Shown: positions 33,365 through 44,723 of the stretch, one piece after another
Layout of the letters: each line of letters opens with the position of its first letter
Numbering within the stretch: the first letter of the stretch is position 1
Assembly (NCBI GenBank): GCA_035048815.1
Contig: JAUCBN010000029.1
Coordinates: forward strand, 15,864,501-15,928,500
DNA length: 64,000 bases
Direction of reading: 5' to 3'
Source: Abelmoschus esculentus
Taxonomy: Eukaryota; Streptophyta; Magnoliopsida; Malvales; Malvaceae
Position numbers and translations under genes: made by a program
Notes under the pieces: model-generated
Databases searched by the model: none
The model's input: the letters and a program-made list of their open reading frames with translations, nothing else
What the model was told of the DNA's origin: nothing

Positions 33365-36223
33365 TCATGGAGAAGTGACTAGGCTCCGGATTCTGCTCGA
33401 ACGCCTGACTGGGGTAATTTCAGCTCCTCCTCCCTTCAAGACAAGAATATAAGCAGACTGTGTTAGGAAACTAGGTTGGGTCTATATAGTTGTTGAAAAG
33501 AAATGACAAGTATAATAAAAGTGTACTTACATGCTTGCTAGGTATCTTATCATATGTGGTAAAACTGCCGTAGGAAGACGAACCCTGTGAGTAATCTGAT
33601 GAAGCAAGAGATTCTCTCCTGTGAGTTTTCCTTGCCTTCCTTTCGTGGCTTTGATATTCATTTGGTTCCTTGAGTTCTGTACTGTGGCAGCTACTCATGT
33701 ATGAAGGGCATGATTCACTGGCTATGTCCATTTCTGTGTGCCAATTCATGGAAGACTGTGTTTCATGAACTTTATCCTGTGGACCTGTTGACACTGGTTG
33801 TTTCATAGGCATGGAGGGAATTCCTCTCTTTGTGTAGATTAAAGCTGAAGCTGCTGTTAGACACAACACAAGTAAAGCAAAACCTGATGTATTCTTTGCG
33901 AGGAATTGATCTTCGGGGCTGTTAATTGTAGAATCATCTACTGAATTTTGAGAGCTGTAAGTGGAATCTTCCTCGGGAAACATAGTTTCAGTAGCCTGTG
34001 GGATTATTGTGCTTGGATGGTCCTTAAGATCCATATTGCTCCCTGCCTCTAACAGATCAAGTTCCATCATCTCAGCCCCAATCTCTAGCTCCACTGCAAC
34101 AGTTTCTTCTTCTGAAACTAGCTCCAAGGTTTTCAAATCTTCACTCTTTTGTTCTTTATCTGCATCTGCATCATTTTCTTTTTCTGAAACCAGCTCCAAG
34201 TTTTTAAAAACCTCATCCTTTTGGTCTTCTAGATGTTCATATTCGTCTACGGCCTCGTCTGTTTCAACCTTTCCATAACACTTATTATCAAATAGCTCAT
34301 TTCCATCATCTCTCTCCCTTACTGGCTCTGTTACTGTTACACCGTGATCAAACATCATAGGGTTCTCTAACACATGACTCGAATTAGCATATTCGAAGAT
34401 ACTGAACTCGTCCACTTCTCTCGAACTAGAAACAATGTTGGATATATAAGACAATAAGTTAGGCGACGAGTGCTGTAGATTTCCATTGAAAAGCTCGAAT
34501 TTAGCTTTGGCAAATCCAGTGACTTCAGGCGGCACATGGAAGTTTATTAGGCTTAATTCTTCCAAACTAGTAGCAAAGCCTGGAGAATTAGCTGCTAGAA
34601 CTGATAAATAAGCGAAAGCCAAGATCAGAAGCAAAGCGATGAACTTTGATCTGGTTGGAAAACGTGGCTTAGACATTCTTCTATCCTCCAAACCCTTTTC
34701 AACCATGGTAGCAGCAATGGGATCTTCTGAAGAAATATCCTCAGATTCTTTTAGTGAGCCTTCAAGCTGTGTTTCTTCAGTAAAATCCGTGTTGAAAGAG
34801 CTTTCGGTTGTGAAGCACTCATCGAGCTGCTTGCAGTCTCTTTCTCGATAAAGCTTGATTCTAGGATTTGGCCTATAGTGAAGAAACTGAGGCCTTGGAG
34901 AAAGGCAATTCGTCTTTGGGTTATAAGGAAGCATCAATGGATCTGCATCAAGTGGTGCTAAAACAGAAACTCTAGGACTAATATTGAAGCTTGGAATCAC
35001 TTTAAAAGTCTCCATCAAGGAATCAACATTGCTTTTCAAAGATTCCTTACATTCATGGTTGTTGCTTTGCAACTCATGAGTAAGCACATCATTGTGCTTC
35101 TTCAACCTGGTCTGTTGAGTAGACTCGTTATCTTCCAGGATTATGCTTTCAACATCAGCTTTGCTTTCGAAAGGTTCCTTATAATTATATGCATGATAGT
35201 TCTCAACATTGTTCCGCTTCGAACCGGTCTGTCGAGTTGTCTCATTATCCTCCAAGATTATGCTTTTAGCACCAACAAAAGAGACCTTCTGGTTCAAACC
35301 AACATCTGGGGTTGACTCATTATCTTCCATGATTAAGCTTCGAACATCAGAAAATGAAACTCTCTTCTGCTTCAAAGCAATTTCCGGGGTTGATTCGATA
35401 TCTTTCATGGTTAGACCTTTTATATCAGAGAATGAAACAGAGGATCTAGCTGGCTCATTTCTCTCAACCAAGACTTTCTTTCTAGGTGACGCATTGATCT
35501 TCGAAGCAGCCGAGATTGTCGGCGCCATGAAATTCTTTGTACCCTTTGAAGAAGCTGGTGATCTGAGTCTTGTGGGGTTTGGATTCCGGTCTTTGTTATT
35601 CTCCTTGTCGAGATCACGCAAAGAATCTACACTTCCTCTGACAGTGGAATGCCTTTGAGAAAAATCTGGAAAATTGATTGAAACATAAACAAATATCAGA
35701 AACCATAGAATCTCACTGTTTGAATGCTAGGAAATTTCCCACCATTACAGGAAAAAAATACAACCAAATATATGCAAAATGTGTATAATCTAGGCTTCTG
35801 GTCATTCAAATTTGAGCTTTTTCAGGTATCATTTTCAATATTTTCCAAGAAAACTAACACTAAGAGCCAGAGGAACAAAATTTCGAAACCCCAATTTCCT
35901 TTCCTATATTCCCTTTAGATTCATCAAAGCTTCTTTCCAATTCCACCTACTTCACACCCTTAATTCCTAGTTCCAGAAACTGATAATTAAAACCCTAACA
36001 AGTAGAAACAAACAAAAAGAGAAGAGTAATAGAAAATGGAACCTGAAGGACTATTAGCCGGAGTTTTGGGATTAAATATTCCCGGATCTGTGATAACAAC
36101 CGGCTTTGTAAAAGGATTTCCACTGAAACTTCTTCTCCTGAGGTCGCAGAGTTCAGATTTCTTCATATTAGGGTTCGTTCTGCATGGGATTGAAGATGAA
36201 GTAGTTTTGGCGGGTGCTGCCAT
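33365..36223 (-). CDS. Uncharacterised plant protein with two membrane spans, intact copy
   Basis: Three exons on the minus strand: 36043-36223, 33531-35665 and 33365-33433; GT-AG introns, 794 residues. I recall similar uncharacterised proteins in other dicots but know of no function. The N-terminus is basic and Ser/Pro-rich (RRSFSGNPFTKP, ANSPSDF, SPRKKVLVERNEP). Residues 136-250 carry four repeats built on SI(I/M)-x-EDNEST. Membrane spans are near residues 402-419 (FIALLLILAFAYLSVLAA) and 655-673 (FALLVLCLTAASALIY), separated by a strongly acidic Glu/Asp-rich stretch with two near-identical units (LVSEKENDAD, LVSEEETVAV). The C-terminus is Ser-rich and ends RRSSRIRSLVTSP, encoded by a 69-bp last exon. 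A membrane-anchored scaffold is one guess. The chosen ATG follows a purine-poor leader with no upstream in-frame ATG in the exon. Confidence 0.82.
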
Positions 36224-36852
36224 TGTTGATATTCTTTTTTTCCCCTTCCTTTTTCGTTCTCTATTTGTTGGTTGAAATTTGGAGGCAATTGGAATCTGGG
36301 TTTTGGAATGTAAACAGGAATTGAAATCTTTGCAACAAGTACGAAAATGGTAAGATTTTGAATGATTTTGTGAATGGGAAAGAAATGTTTTTGGAAATTT
36401 TGATGAGTTGAAATAAAAATGGAATGTAACGACTAGTTTCTTTAAAGCAGAGATTCCGATTGTGGATTTGGGGTTTTGACCGTTGGAATGGGGGAATTTG
36501 AAAACGAATGTGAACCGTTGATCATCATCTGCTTAGCCGTTTAAAAAGTGGCTGAGCCGTTGAGTGGCTTTATCTCAATTTTGCTTTGTATGAAACAAAA
36601 TAGAATTATAGTTGTAACGGGCATAAAGATAATTTTAACCCTTAAGTTTATAATTTTTTGTCGTTTTAGCTCTTATTTTTTTAGATAATTTAGCCCTTAA
36701 CCTATATCTTTCTGACAAATAACTTATTTTTTAACTACTATGATAATTGGACGTTAAAAATCTAACAATGATGACAAGTCATATGGATATGATAATATAT
36801 TTTAAATGACATGGCATCTAACCTATCAAATATATATATATATGAAATATAA

Positions 36853-37134
36853 TTTTATTCTAATATAAAATAATTAAAATTAAAATAAAATTTTAAAAAT
36901 TAATTAATTCTAAAATAAAAGACTATTAAACGTTCTCAACCCTAACAATGATAAAATTAAAGTCCTATCTTAAAAAAAATATGAACACAGTTCGAAATTA
37001 ATTAATTTTTTTAGGTAGGATTTTAATTCTATCATAGTTAAGGTTAAGAATGTTTAATAGTATTTTATTTTAGAATTAATTAATTTTTTAATATTTTATT
37101 TAAATTTTAATTGTTTTATATTTTATATTAAAAT
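36853..37134. repeat. Large inverted repeat (hairpin element)
   Basis: The left arm (about 36853-36970) and right arm (about 37015-37134) are imperfect reverse complements of about 120 bp, separated by about 45 bp. Shared text includes ttaattaattctaaaataaaa and ctattaaacgttct/agaatgtttaatag. It lies between block A and the copia LTR. A MITE or foldback element is likely; no coding sequence. DNA at 36614-36852 is AT-rich with no gene. Confidence 0.75.
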
Positions 37135-37199
37135 GTAAAACTAAAGTTGATTTTGATATAACAAATTAGTGTAAGGACTATTTTTGAAATATTTTTTAA

Positions 37200-38300
37200 G
37201 TCCCTAAGTCAAAGCTTGATTTCTAAGTCAAAACCAAGAACCTTGAAATACTCTTACAAGCCATTCTCACACGAGGGTATTGATACCATGAGGATAGGTA
37301 TCGATACACCTGGAATTTTTCAAGGCTTGTTCTTGACATCAAGAACAGGTATCGAAACGAGGTTCGATACCAAAACTTTCTGCCAACCCATGTTTCGATA
37401 CTGGTATCGAAATAACTTGGTTAAATTTCAAATTGTTTTTAATTTTTAAATATACGACTCCTGGTATTGATACAGGTATCGATACACCCTTAATCCCCAA
37501 CGGCTATTTTCAAGCATTAAATGAGTCGACCATTGGTGTCAGTTAAATTTTGATTGATGGTTAGCCTGTATCGAAACAAGGTTCGATACCGAGCATCATA
37601 GAAACTTTTTGTATCGAAACAGGTATCGATACACCCCTTATTAAATGCACAACGACTCTTTCTTTTCTTGGCATGTTTCGAAACAGGTACCCCGTGTTCC
37701 GATACCACCTGCTGCAGAGTGCATTTATGATGGAAAGATAAAGCTCCAACGTCCATATTTACTTTTCCAACAACTTCAACGGTTAGAAATCAATGAGAAA
37801 GTATAAAAAGAAGCATTTTCAAAAGCATTAAAAGAAGTTTTGATCCTCAAGCAACATCCAAGCACATCAATCTAACTCAAAGCACTTCATTGCATATTCT
37901 TGCTCCCAACTCTTGTAATTTCACTTTGATCTTTTGTAATCTGAGTTTGGGGAGAGTTTTATTTGTAATTGGGGCAATATATTTCTTGTGAGAGAATTTT
38001 TATTTGCCTATTTATCCCTTGTATTATCTTGTGAGGATTAAATCAATTCTTCGGTAGAAGAATTGATTTGAATTGTAACGGTTATCCCTTGAATCGAGAA
38101 AAAGGCTAAATTCATTAGTGAATTGGTTTCAAAATCCTTAGTGGGAGCTAAAGTAGTGGATGTAGAGCTTGTTCGAAGCTTGAACCACTATAAATCTCGT
38201 GTCTTTTAAATTCTAGCATTTTATCGAAAATTTTCATCTCAAAATTTTAATTGTCAATTCACTCCCTCTTGGCCATACTTCAAGTTCGATCATCTCAACA
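37200..38300 (+). repeat. 5' LTR of the copia element (left edge approximate)
   Basis: It ends ctcaaca at 38300, two bases before the primer-binding site. It contains a TATA-like gtataaaaag near 37801, and tatcgata-type palindromes and half palindromes at 37260-37700 shared with the gypsy LTR (see 18640-18896). No second LTR is available to define the left end. Confidence 0.65.
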
Positions 38301-38302
38301 AT

Positions 38303-38314
38303 TGGTATCAGAGC
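38303..38314 (+). other. Primer-binding site of the copia element
   Basis: TGGTATCAGAGC is an exact match to the usual plant initiator-tRNA-Met priming site. Confidence 0.9.
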
Positions 38315-38379
38315 CTAATCTTTAAAGAGATTCACATCTACCAAAGAAGATCCAAGGCGTTTGATCAAGTCTAAATTCA

Positions 38380-40038
38380 ATGGCCTCCACCTCCGATTCA
38401 TGGAATGAATCACACTCCATCACTAAGTCGCACTTCTTCAATGGGAACAACTATCCTTATTGGAAGAATAGGATGAGGCTATTCATCAACTCAAATGACT
38501 ATGTCCTTTGGGATATAATCGAAGATGGACTCTCAATCCCAATGAAGCAAGAAGGAGACCGACAAGTACCGAAGAGAAGAAATGAGATAAACGATGAAGA
38601 AAGAAGGAGGATGTCCACAAACGATAAAGCTCTCCACATCCTTTTTTGTGCACTAAGGCCCGACATCTATTACAAGATGTCTTCATGTACAAGTGCCAAG
38701 GAAGTTTGGGACTCCTTGGAGACTACCTATGAAGGCACTAATGATGTTAAGGAAACCAAAATTGGTCTACTCAATCTAAGTTATGAGAACTTCAAGATGG
38801 AGCCGGATGAAGACATCACCAAAATGTTTGATAGATTCTCGGTGATTGTAAATGGTCTCAAGGGTTTCGGTGAGATCATTCCGGAAGAAAAGCTTGTTTA
38901 AAAGCTTATCTACTCTCTTCCCGAGTCTTGGTATAACAAGAGGACGGCTATCATAGAAGCCAAGGACCTCAAGACTCTCAAACTTGATGCTCTTGTGGGA
39001 TCTCTTCTCACCAATGAGATCATGAAGAAAGAAAGAGAAGAGGAGAAAAAGAAGGAAGAGGTGAAGATCGAAAAGAGGGAAATTGAGAAAAAGAAGCAAG
39101 AGATTGCTCTTAAAGCTTCATGTTCACAAGAAGAAGTGGATACTAATGAAGAAGAAGAGCTAGAGGAATTGGCCATAGTGGCCAAAAGATTCACACGGCT
39201 TATGAGGGCAAATAAGAATAGAAGATTCCAAAGAAAGAGAGACTTCAAGGCAAAGAGTAAAGAAGAGGAGAAAGATCAAATCATTTGCTATGAATGCAAG
39301 AAGCCTGAACACATTAGGATCGATTGCCCTTTATATAAAAAGAAGGGTTTTGAGAAGAAGAAGAAACAAAAGGCTCACATTGCAACTTGGAGTGATGAGG
39401 AGTCATCATCCGATGAGGATAACGAAATAACCAACTTGTGTCTCATGGCTCTTGATGAGCCTAAGGTAACCCTTCAACCATCTTGTAATGATTTATCTTA
39501 TGATGAACTTTATGATGCTTATGATGAATTACAAGATGTGTATGATGAGTTGGTTTTAAAGTTCAAAGAATCAATTTTGAAAAGCAAGAAAACTATTTCC
39601 GATTTAGAAATGAAAAACGATTCTTTAACAAAAACAATTTTGGATTTGGAAGTAAAGATTGTTGATTTAAATGATGATTTAAAATTTTTTCAAAAAGAAA
39701 ATGTTGATTTGAACAACCTTATTTCTAGCTTGAGTGAAAATTTCCACAAGGTGGTGAATGAGCTTAAGGAACAAATCAAAGTGGTTGGGAGTTCAACTTT
39801 TGAAAAAGGAAGCTTTTCAAAACCCAACCATGTGAAAAAGAATTTTCATGATCACAAACAAAGAAATTTTCAAAGACATTCTAGGCATAGAAAGATTAGG
39901 AGTGTTTGGGTTCCTAAGAAACTCATTATCTCTAATAATTTAAATGTCATTGCTTCTTGGATTTCCAAGGGAACCAAGATTTTAGGGACTAACACTCATG
40001 AACCCAAAATGGTTTGGGTACCAAAAATCAAACACTAA
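38380..40038 (+). pseudogene. copia gag remnant
   Basis: The frame starts MASTSDSW at 38380 and has the copia capsid-type region (FNGNNYPYWKNRM, LETTYEGTNDVKETKI). It is interrupted by a stop at 38899-38901, resumes in the same frame, and ends at 40036-40038. A CCHC zinc knuckle (CYECKKPEHIRIDC) lies near 39286-39330. A long Lys/Glu-rich, coiled-coil-prone segment precedes it (39000-39120), and another coiled-coil-like region follows it (39500-39780). Confidence 0.85.
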
Positions 40039-41327
40039 ATCTTTGTTTGTAGGTTGAGCATTGCTTCAAGGCCAAAGCTTCAAGTCAAAATATGTGGTAC
40101 CTTGATAGTGGATGCTCAAGGCATATGACCGGAGACAAGGGACGATTTAAGGAGTTAGAGCTTAAAAAGGGTGGAGTAATGACTTTTGGTGACAACTCCA
40201 AAGGCTAAATTAAGGGTATTGTCTCTATTGGTAATCACTCCTCTATTTTCATTGAAAATGTCTTGCTTGTTGAAGGTCTTAAGCATAATTTGTTGAACAT
40301 TAGTCAATTGTGTGATAAGGGTTTCTATGTCTCTTTTGATAAAAGTGGTTGCAAAATAATTGACATAGAATCAAATAGAATAATGCTCATAGGTCATCGC
40401 ATAAGAAATATTTACATGGTGCATCTAGATGACATTAACTTTTCTCATGCATGCTTAGTTGCTAATGATGAAAATGATGCATGGTTATGGCATAGAAAAT
40501 TAGGGCATGCTAGCATAAGTGTTCTAGAGAAACTAGCCTCCCAAAATCTAGTTAGAGGTTTACCTAAGCTCAAGTTTTCCCTAGATAAAATTTGTGATGC
40601 ATGTGCTAAGGGTAAACAAAAGAGAGTTTCTTTTAAATCCATTAATGATGTTTCAACTAGTAGAGTATTACAATTGATCCATATGGATCTCTTTAGACCT
40701 ATTAGGACTACTAACTTGGGTGGAAAATCATATACTTTTGTTATTGTTGATGATTACTCTAGATACACTTGGGTTCTATTTTTGAGTACTAAAGATGAAG
40801 CCTTAGAAAAATTCATCATATTTTCAAACATTTCTCAAAATGACCTTGATCAAAGAATTTCTCATATTAAAAGTGATCATGGAACGGAATTACAAAATCT
40901 AGGTTTTGAGACATTTTGTAATGAAAATGGGATTAGCCATAATTTTTCGGCTCCTCGCACCCCTCAACAAAATGGGGTAGTTGAGAGGAAAAATAGAATT
41001 TTAGAAGAAATGGCTAGAACCATGCTTTGTGAAAATAATTTACCTAAGTACTTTTGGGCGGAAGCCACAAACACTTCTTGTTATATTATAAATCGAGTAA
41101 TGATTAGGCCTATTTTAAAGAAAACTCCTTATGAGATTTTAAAATGTAAAAAGCCTAACATTAGTTATTTTCATCCTTTTGGATGCAAGTGTTTTGTTTT
41201 AAATAATGGAAAAGATAATTTAGGTAAATTTAATGCAAAAAGTGATGAAGCTATTTTTCTTGGTTATTCTTTAAATTCTAAGGCTTATAGAGTTTTCAAC
41301 AAAAGAACCTTAGTTGTGGAAGAGTAA
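40039..41327 (+). pseudogene. copia protease and integrase remnant
   Basis: The frame differs from gag. The aspartic protease site LDSG is near 40100-40112, and a stop interrupts at 40206-40208. Integrase follows from 40263: pre-integrase zinc region (HRKLGHAS, CDACAKGKQ) and catalytic core (HMDL, VDDYSRYTWV, SDHGTE, PQQNGVVERKNR), so the D,D,E residues can be seen. It ends with a stop at 41325-41327. Confidence 0.88.
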
Positions 41328-41333
41328 ATACAT

Positions 41334-43159
41334 ATGGTTTTCGATGATAACCTCCTTCCAAGGAAAGATTCTTGTGATGATGATGATGTAAGAATCATTG
41401 AAACTATTGATTATGGACAAACATCAAAGGTGGATGGGGTTCCAAGCAATGAGGAAGCACAAGATCCTCCAATAGAAGCTCTAGGAAATGTAAAGCTTGA
41501 AGAAAAGGAAGTGAGCTACCCAAGGGAGTTCAACTATGTCAAAAGTGGTGAAATCTTGGGTGATCCATCCAAGGGGGTAACTACTCGTTCTTCTCTTAGA
41601 TTAATGAATCATTTTACATTTATCCCATGCATAGAGCCCAAAAACATCAATGAAGCCTTAGATGATGATTATTGGATTTTGGCCATGCAAGAAGAGTTAA
41701 ATCAATTTGAGAGAAGTAATGTGTGAACATTAGTTGATAGGTCTAGTAATAAATCTAATATAGGGACTAAATGGGTTTTTAGAAACAAACTAGATGAGAG
41801 TGGTAACATAGTGAGAAACAAAGCTAGATTAGTTGCTCAAGGTTACACTCAAGAGGAAAGAATAGATTTCGATGAAACTTATGTACCCGTAGCTAGAATG
41901 GAAGCCATTAGGATCCTACTTGCATTTGCATGTTATCATGATTTCAAGCTTTTTCAAATAGATGTCAAAAGCACTTTCTTAAATGGTTTTATAAATGAAG
42001 AAGTGTATGTTGAACCACCACCGGGGTTTGAAAATCCAAAGTTTCCAAATCATGTTTTTAAATTAACAAAAGCCTTATATGGTTTAAAACAAGCTCCTAA
42101 AGCTTGGTATGAAAGGCTTTCAAACTTTTTAATAGAAAAGGGTTTTGAAAAAGGAAAGATGGACACTACACTTTCTATAAAAATATTTAAAAATGATATC
42201 TTAGTAGTTCAAATTTATGTTGATGATATAATTTTTGGATCTACTAATAAATGTCATTGTCAAAAATTTTCTAAGCTTATGCAAGGTGAATTCGAGATGA
42301 CATGATGGGAGAACTCTCATTCTTTTTGGGACTCCAAATCAAGCAAAAGAATGATGGTACCTTCATCAATCAAGCCAAGTACATCAAAGATATGCTCAAG
42401 AAGTTTGGCTTGGAGCATGTCAAACCTCAAGCCACCCCTATGAGCTCATCTACTAAGCTTGACAAAGATGAAGAAGGTAAGTGTGTTGATTCGAAATTAT
42501 ATAGATCCATGATAGGTTCTTTGCTTTACCTTACCGCAAGTAAACCGGATATCATGTTTAGTGTTTGCTTGTGTGCTAGGTTTCAAGCTAGTCCTAGAGA
42601 ATCACACCTTGTAGCCATTAAGAGAATCTTTAGGTACCTTAGAGACACACCTTGTTTAGGTCTTTGGTATCCTAAAGCTTCTTCTTTTGATCTTCATACC
42701 TATTCGGATGCGGATTATGGAGGTTGTAAGATAGATAGTAAAAGTACTTCCGGAACTTGTCAATTCCTAGGTAGTATGCTCATATCTTGGTTCTTTAAGA
42801 AACAAAATAGTGTAGCTCTATCTACCACCGAGGCGGAGTACATATCCTTAGGGAGTTGTGGTGCACAAGTGTTATGGATGAAGCAACAACTCTTAGATTA
42901 TGACATTAAAGTTAAAACCATACCTCTCAAGTGTGATAATACTAGTGTCATATGTCTTATCAAAAACCTCATTCAACACTCTAGAACCAAACACATAGAA
43001 ATTAGACACCATTTTATTAGAGATCATGTGTCTAAAAATGATGTTGCTTTAGAGTTCGTTGACACCTTGGATCAATTAGCGGACATCTTTACTAAACCTT
43101 TAGATAAGGAGCGTTTTTGGACCCTTAGGAGAGAGTTAGGCCTAACTAGCCTATATTGA
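41334..43159 (+). pseudogene. copia reverse transcriptase and RNase H remnant
   Basis: A stop lies at 41724-41726, and a frame change near 42300 splits RT. Visible motifs are ARLVAQGYTQEE, FQIDVKSTFLNG, the intact catalytic YVDDIIFGS near 42219-42245, LYLTASKPDIMFSV, and RNase H with SDADYGG and STTEAEYIS. The final frame ends at 43157-43159 (GLTSLY then stop). Motif-level conservation is good, so decay is moderate. Confidence 0.88.
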
Positions 43160-43380
43160 CTTCCTAAGTGTCATATTTTTGCTTATCTTGCTTGAATCTT
43201 GATTTAAATCATGCTTATGTTATTTTTTGTATCTTGATGCTTCTATACATGTTGCTAGAGGGAGTATGGACTTGTTCATGCATATTAAACATGTCATTAT
43301 ATCATATGCATGCTTCTAGGGGCTTTAGAAACTCAATTCTAGTACTTTTAGTAGCCTAAATGCAAAGCAAAGGTTAAAGG

Positions 43381-43540
43381 TATCGATACAGCTAACCCCT
43401 GTTTCGATACCTGTTCATCAGCCCATCTGGGTTTTTGGTTGAGAAGGACAAACATCGATGTTTGCTTTGATACCTTTGTTTCGATGCTAGCATCGAAACA
43501 GGGTGTTTCGATACCAGTATCGATACTCGAGGACGGAAGT
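43381..43540. repeat. Second TATCGATA-type cluster, between pol and the downstream frame
   Basis: Contains aggtatcgataca, gtttcgatacc, gtttcgatgctagcatcgaaac and ataccagtatcgatact. The same motif class as in both LTRs, here in a non-LTR position just upstream of the extra frame's leader. Confidence 0.7.
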
Positions 43541-44059
43541 TGCTTTAAAACACTTTAAACCTAATTTTAATCTCATTAAAACACTTCCAAATTTATTCCT
43601 AAAACCCTAGTCGACCCCTCCTATAAAATCCTCTCAAATTCGCTGCTCTTCACTCAAAATCTCAACGAATTCTTTGAGGATTTTGATTCCAATCATCTAC
43701 TCCAACACTTTATCATCAATCCGTGCTTCACAATCATTCAATTCATCCTAATCTACACTCAAGATATATTTTTGAAAAACCTTAATTTCGTTTGGATTTA
43801 GTTTGTTAAAATTTAGATTTTGAACCTAGTTTTAATGTCTTTTGTATGAGTTTTGATAATCCTACAAAATTGTTTCAAAATCCCAAATTTTTTTAATATA
43901 AATCCTTGTTCGCATAAGTTTTTTTTAACGGTTTTTCAAAATTTTGATAAAATTCTTAAAATACCTTGAATTGTTAGATTACCACATAGGATTGAATTGA
44001 ATTATATAAGCACACATATTGTTTTTAACTAATCCAAATCTTTATATTCATCCTAGATC

Positions 44060-44668
44060 ATGGCACCAAAGAAGCGATCTCATACCGAAGCCGGATCTTC
44101 ATCATCATCTCGTGTTGCACGAGTTGATTTTGAGAAAAACTTTGCCAAGAGTTTGGACAATAATCGTAGATTGGACAACTATAATCTTTTCCGAAGCTAT
44201 CCTCTCAAAAAGGAAAGATGTGTGGATGTTCAATTCATCACCTCATACAAGTTTCCTTTTAAATATTATGACCGACTCATTGAGTGGAAGTTCTTGAGGT
44301 TTTTCACCCATACCAGCAAGTTCTTTCCAACTCTTGTCCTTATCTTTTACTCCAATGTCAAATGTATTTTATCTCCGGACAAGAGCAAAGTAGTGGCTAT
44401 TGAATCCTATCTCATGGGCAAGTCCTTCACTATTAATGTCTCTACTTTTCTTGATGTTTTTGGTTTTGAGGATAAGGGTGTCGAGGATGAAGATTCTCTT
44501 GCTCCTTTCACTGGATCGGTTACATCTCTTGACGCACATGACCGCTTTCTCCATCTTATCATCTCTTGGTGGATTCGTCCATCAAATGATAGATATTCTC
44601 AGATCCGTCAAGTTGATAGTTTTTGGATCACATGTTTCTGTGATGGTATTCAACTAAATAGATTGCTC
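44060..44668 (+). pseudogene. Extra downstream frame of the copia element (plant-transposon-protein type), truncated
   Basis: Begins MAPKKRSHTEAG at 44060 with a basic Ser-rich N-terminus, then a region like the 'putative plant transposon protein' domain found in many LTR elements (FRSYPLKKERCVDVQF, YDRLIEWKFLRFF, LIISWWIRPS). It has its own TATA-like ctataaaatcc near 43621, so it may have had separate transcription. The frame runs past 44668 into block B for 13 codons to a stop at 44707; those residues are unrelated, so the true C-terminus is lost. The role of such frames is unknown. Confidence 0.7.
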
Positions 44669-44723
44669 TTCCACATCAATCGGTGCTGTGTAAATAAAAT
44701 TTCTTAGAAAGAAATGAAATACA

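Larger units (their letters stand above)
29771..36613. repeat. Segmental duplication block A (6.84 kb)
   Basis: It matches 44669-51187 in the same orientation at high identity throughout, from ttccacatcaatcggtgctg to the tagaattatagtt end. It contains AAP-B (broken) and the two-span membrane protein gene (intact). Compared with block B it has extra sequence in the intergenic part (about 32180-32340 and 32740-32880) and 48 bp more in the membrane-protein gene. Confidence 0.95.
37170..44668 (+). mobile_element. Ty1/copia LTR retrotransposon (SIRE/Maximus-like layout), dead and 3'-truncated
   Basis: The order is 5' LTR (end at 38300), primer-binding site, gag, protease, integrase, RT, RNase H and a further downstream frame. 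Integrase before RT identifies Ty1/copia, and an extra frame after pol is typical of the SIRE/Maximus lineage. The polyprotein carries several stops and frame changes. No 3' LTR or polypurine tract is found: the element ends abruptly at 44668 where block B starts. The left edge is uncertain; TGTAAGG at about 37170 is only a candidate. Confidence 0.85.

Noticed and set aside
35209..35658. Plus-strand frame of 149 codons, also present at 49788-50267
   Set aside because: Antisense to the membrane-protein gene; its conservation is simply due to the block duplication.
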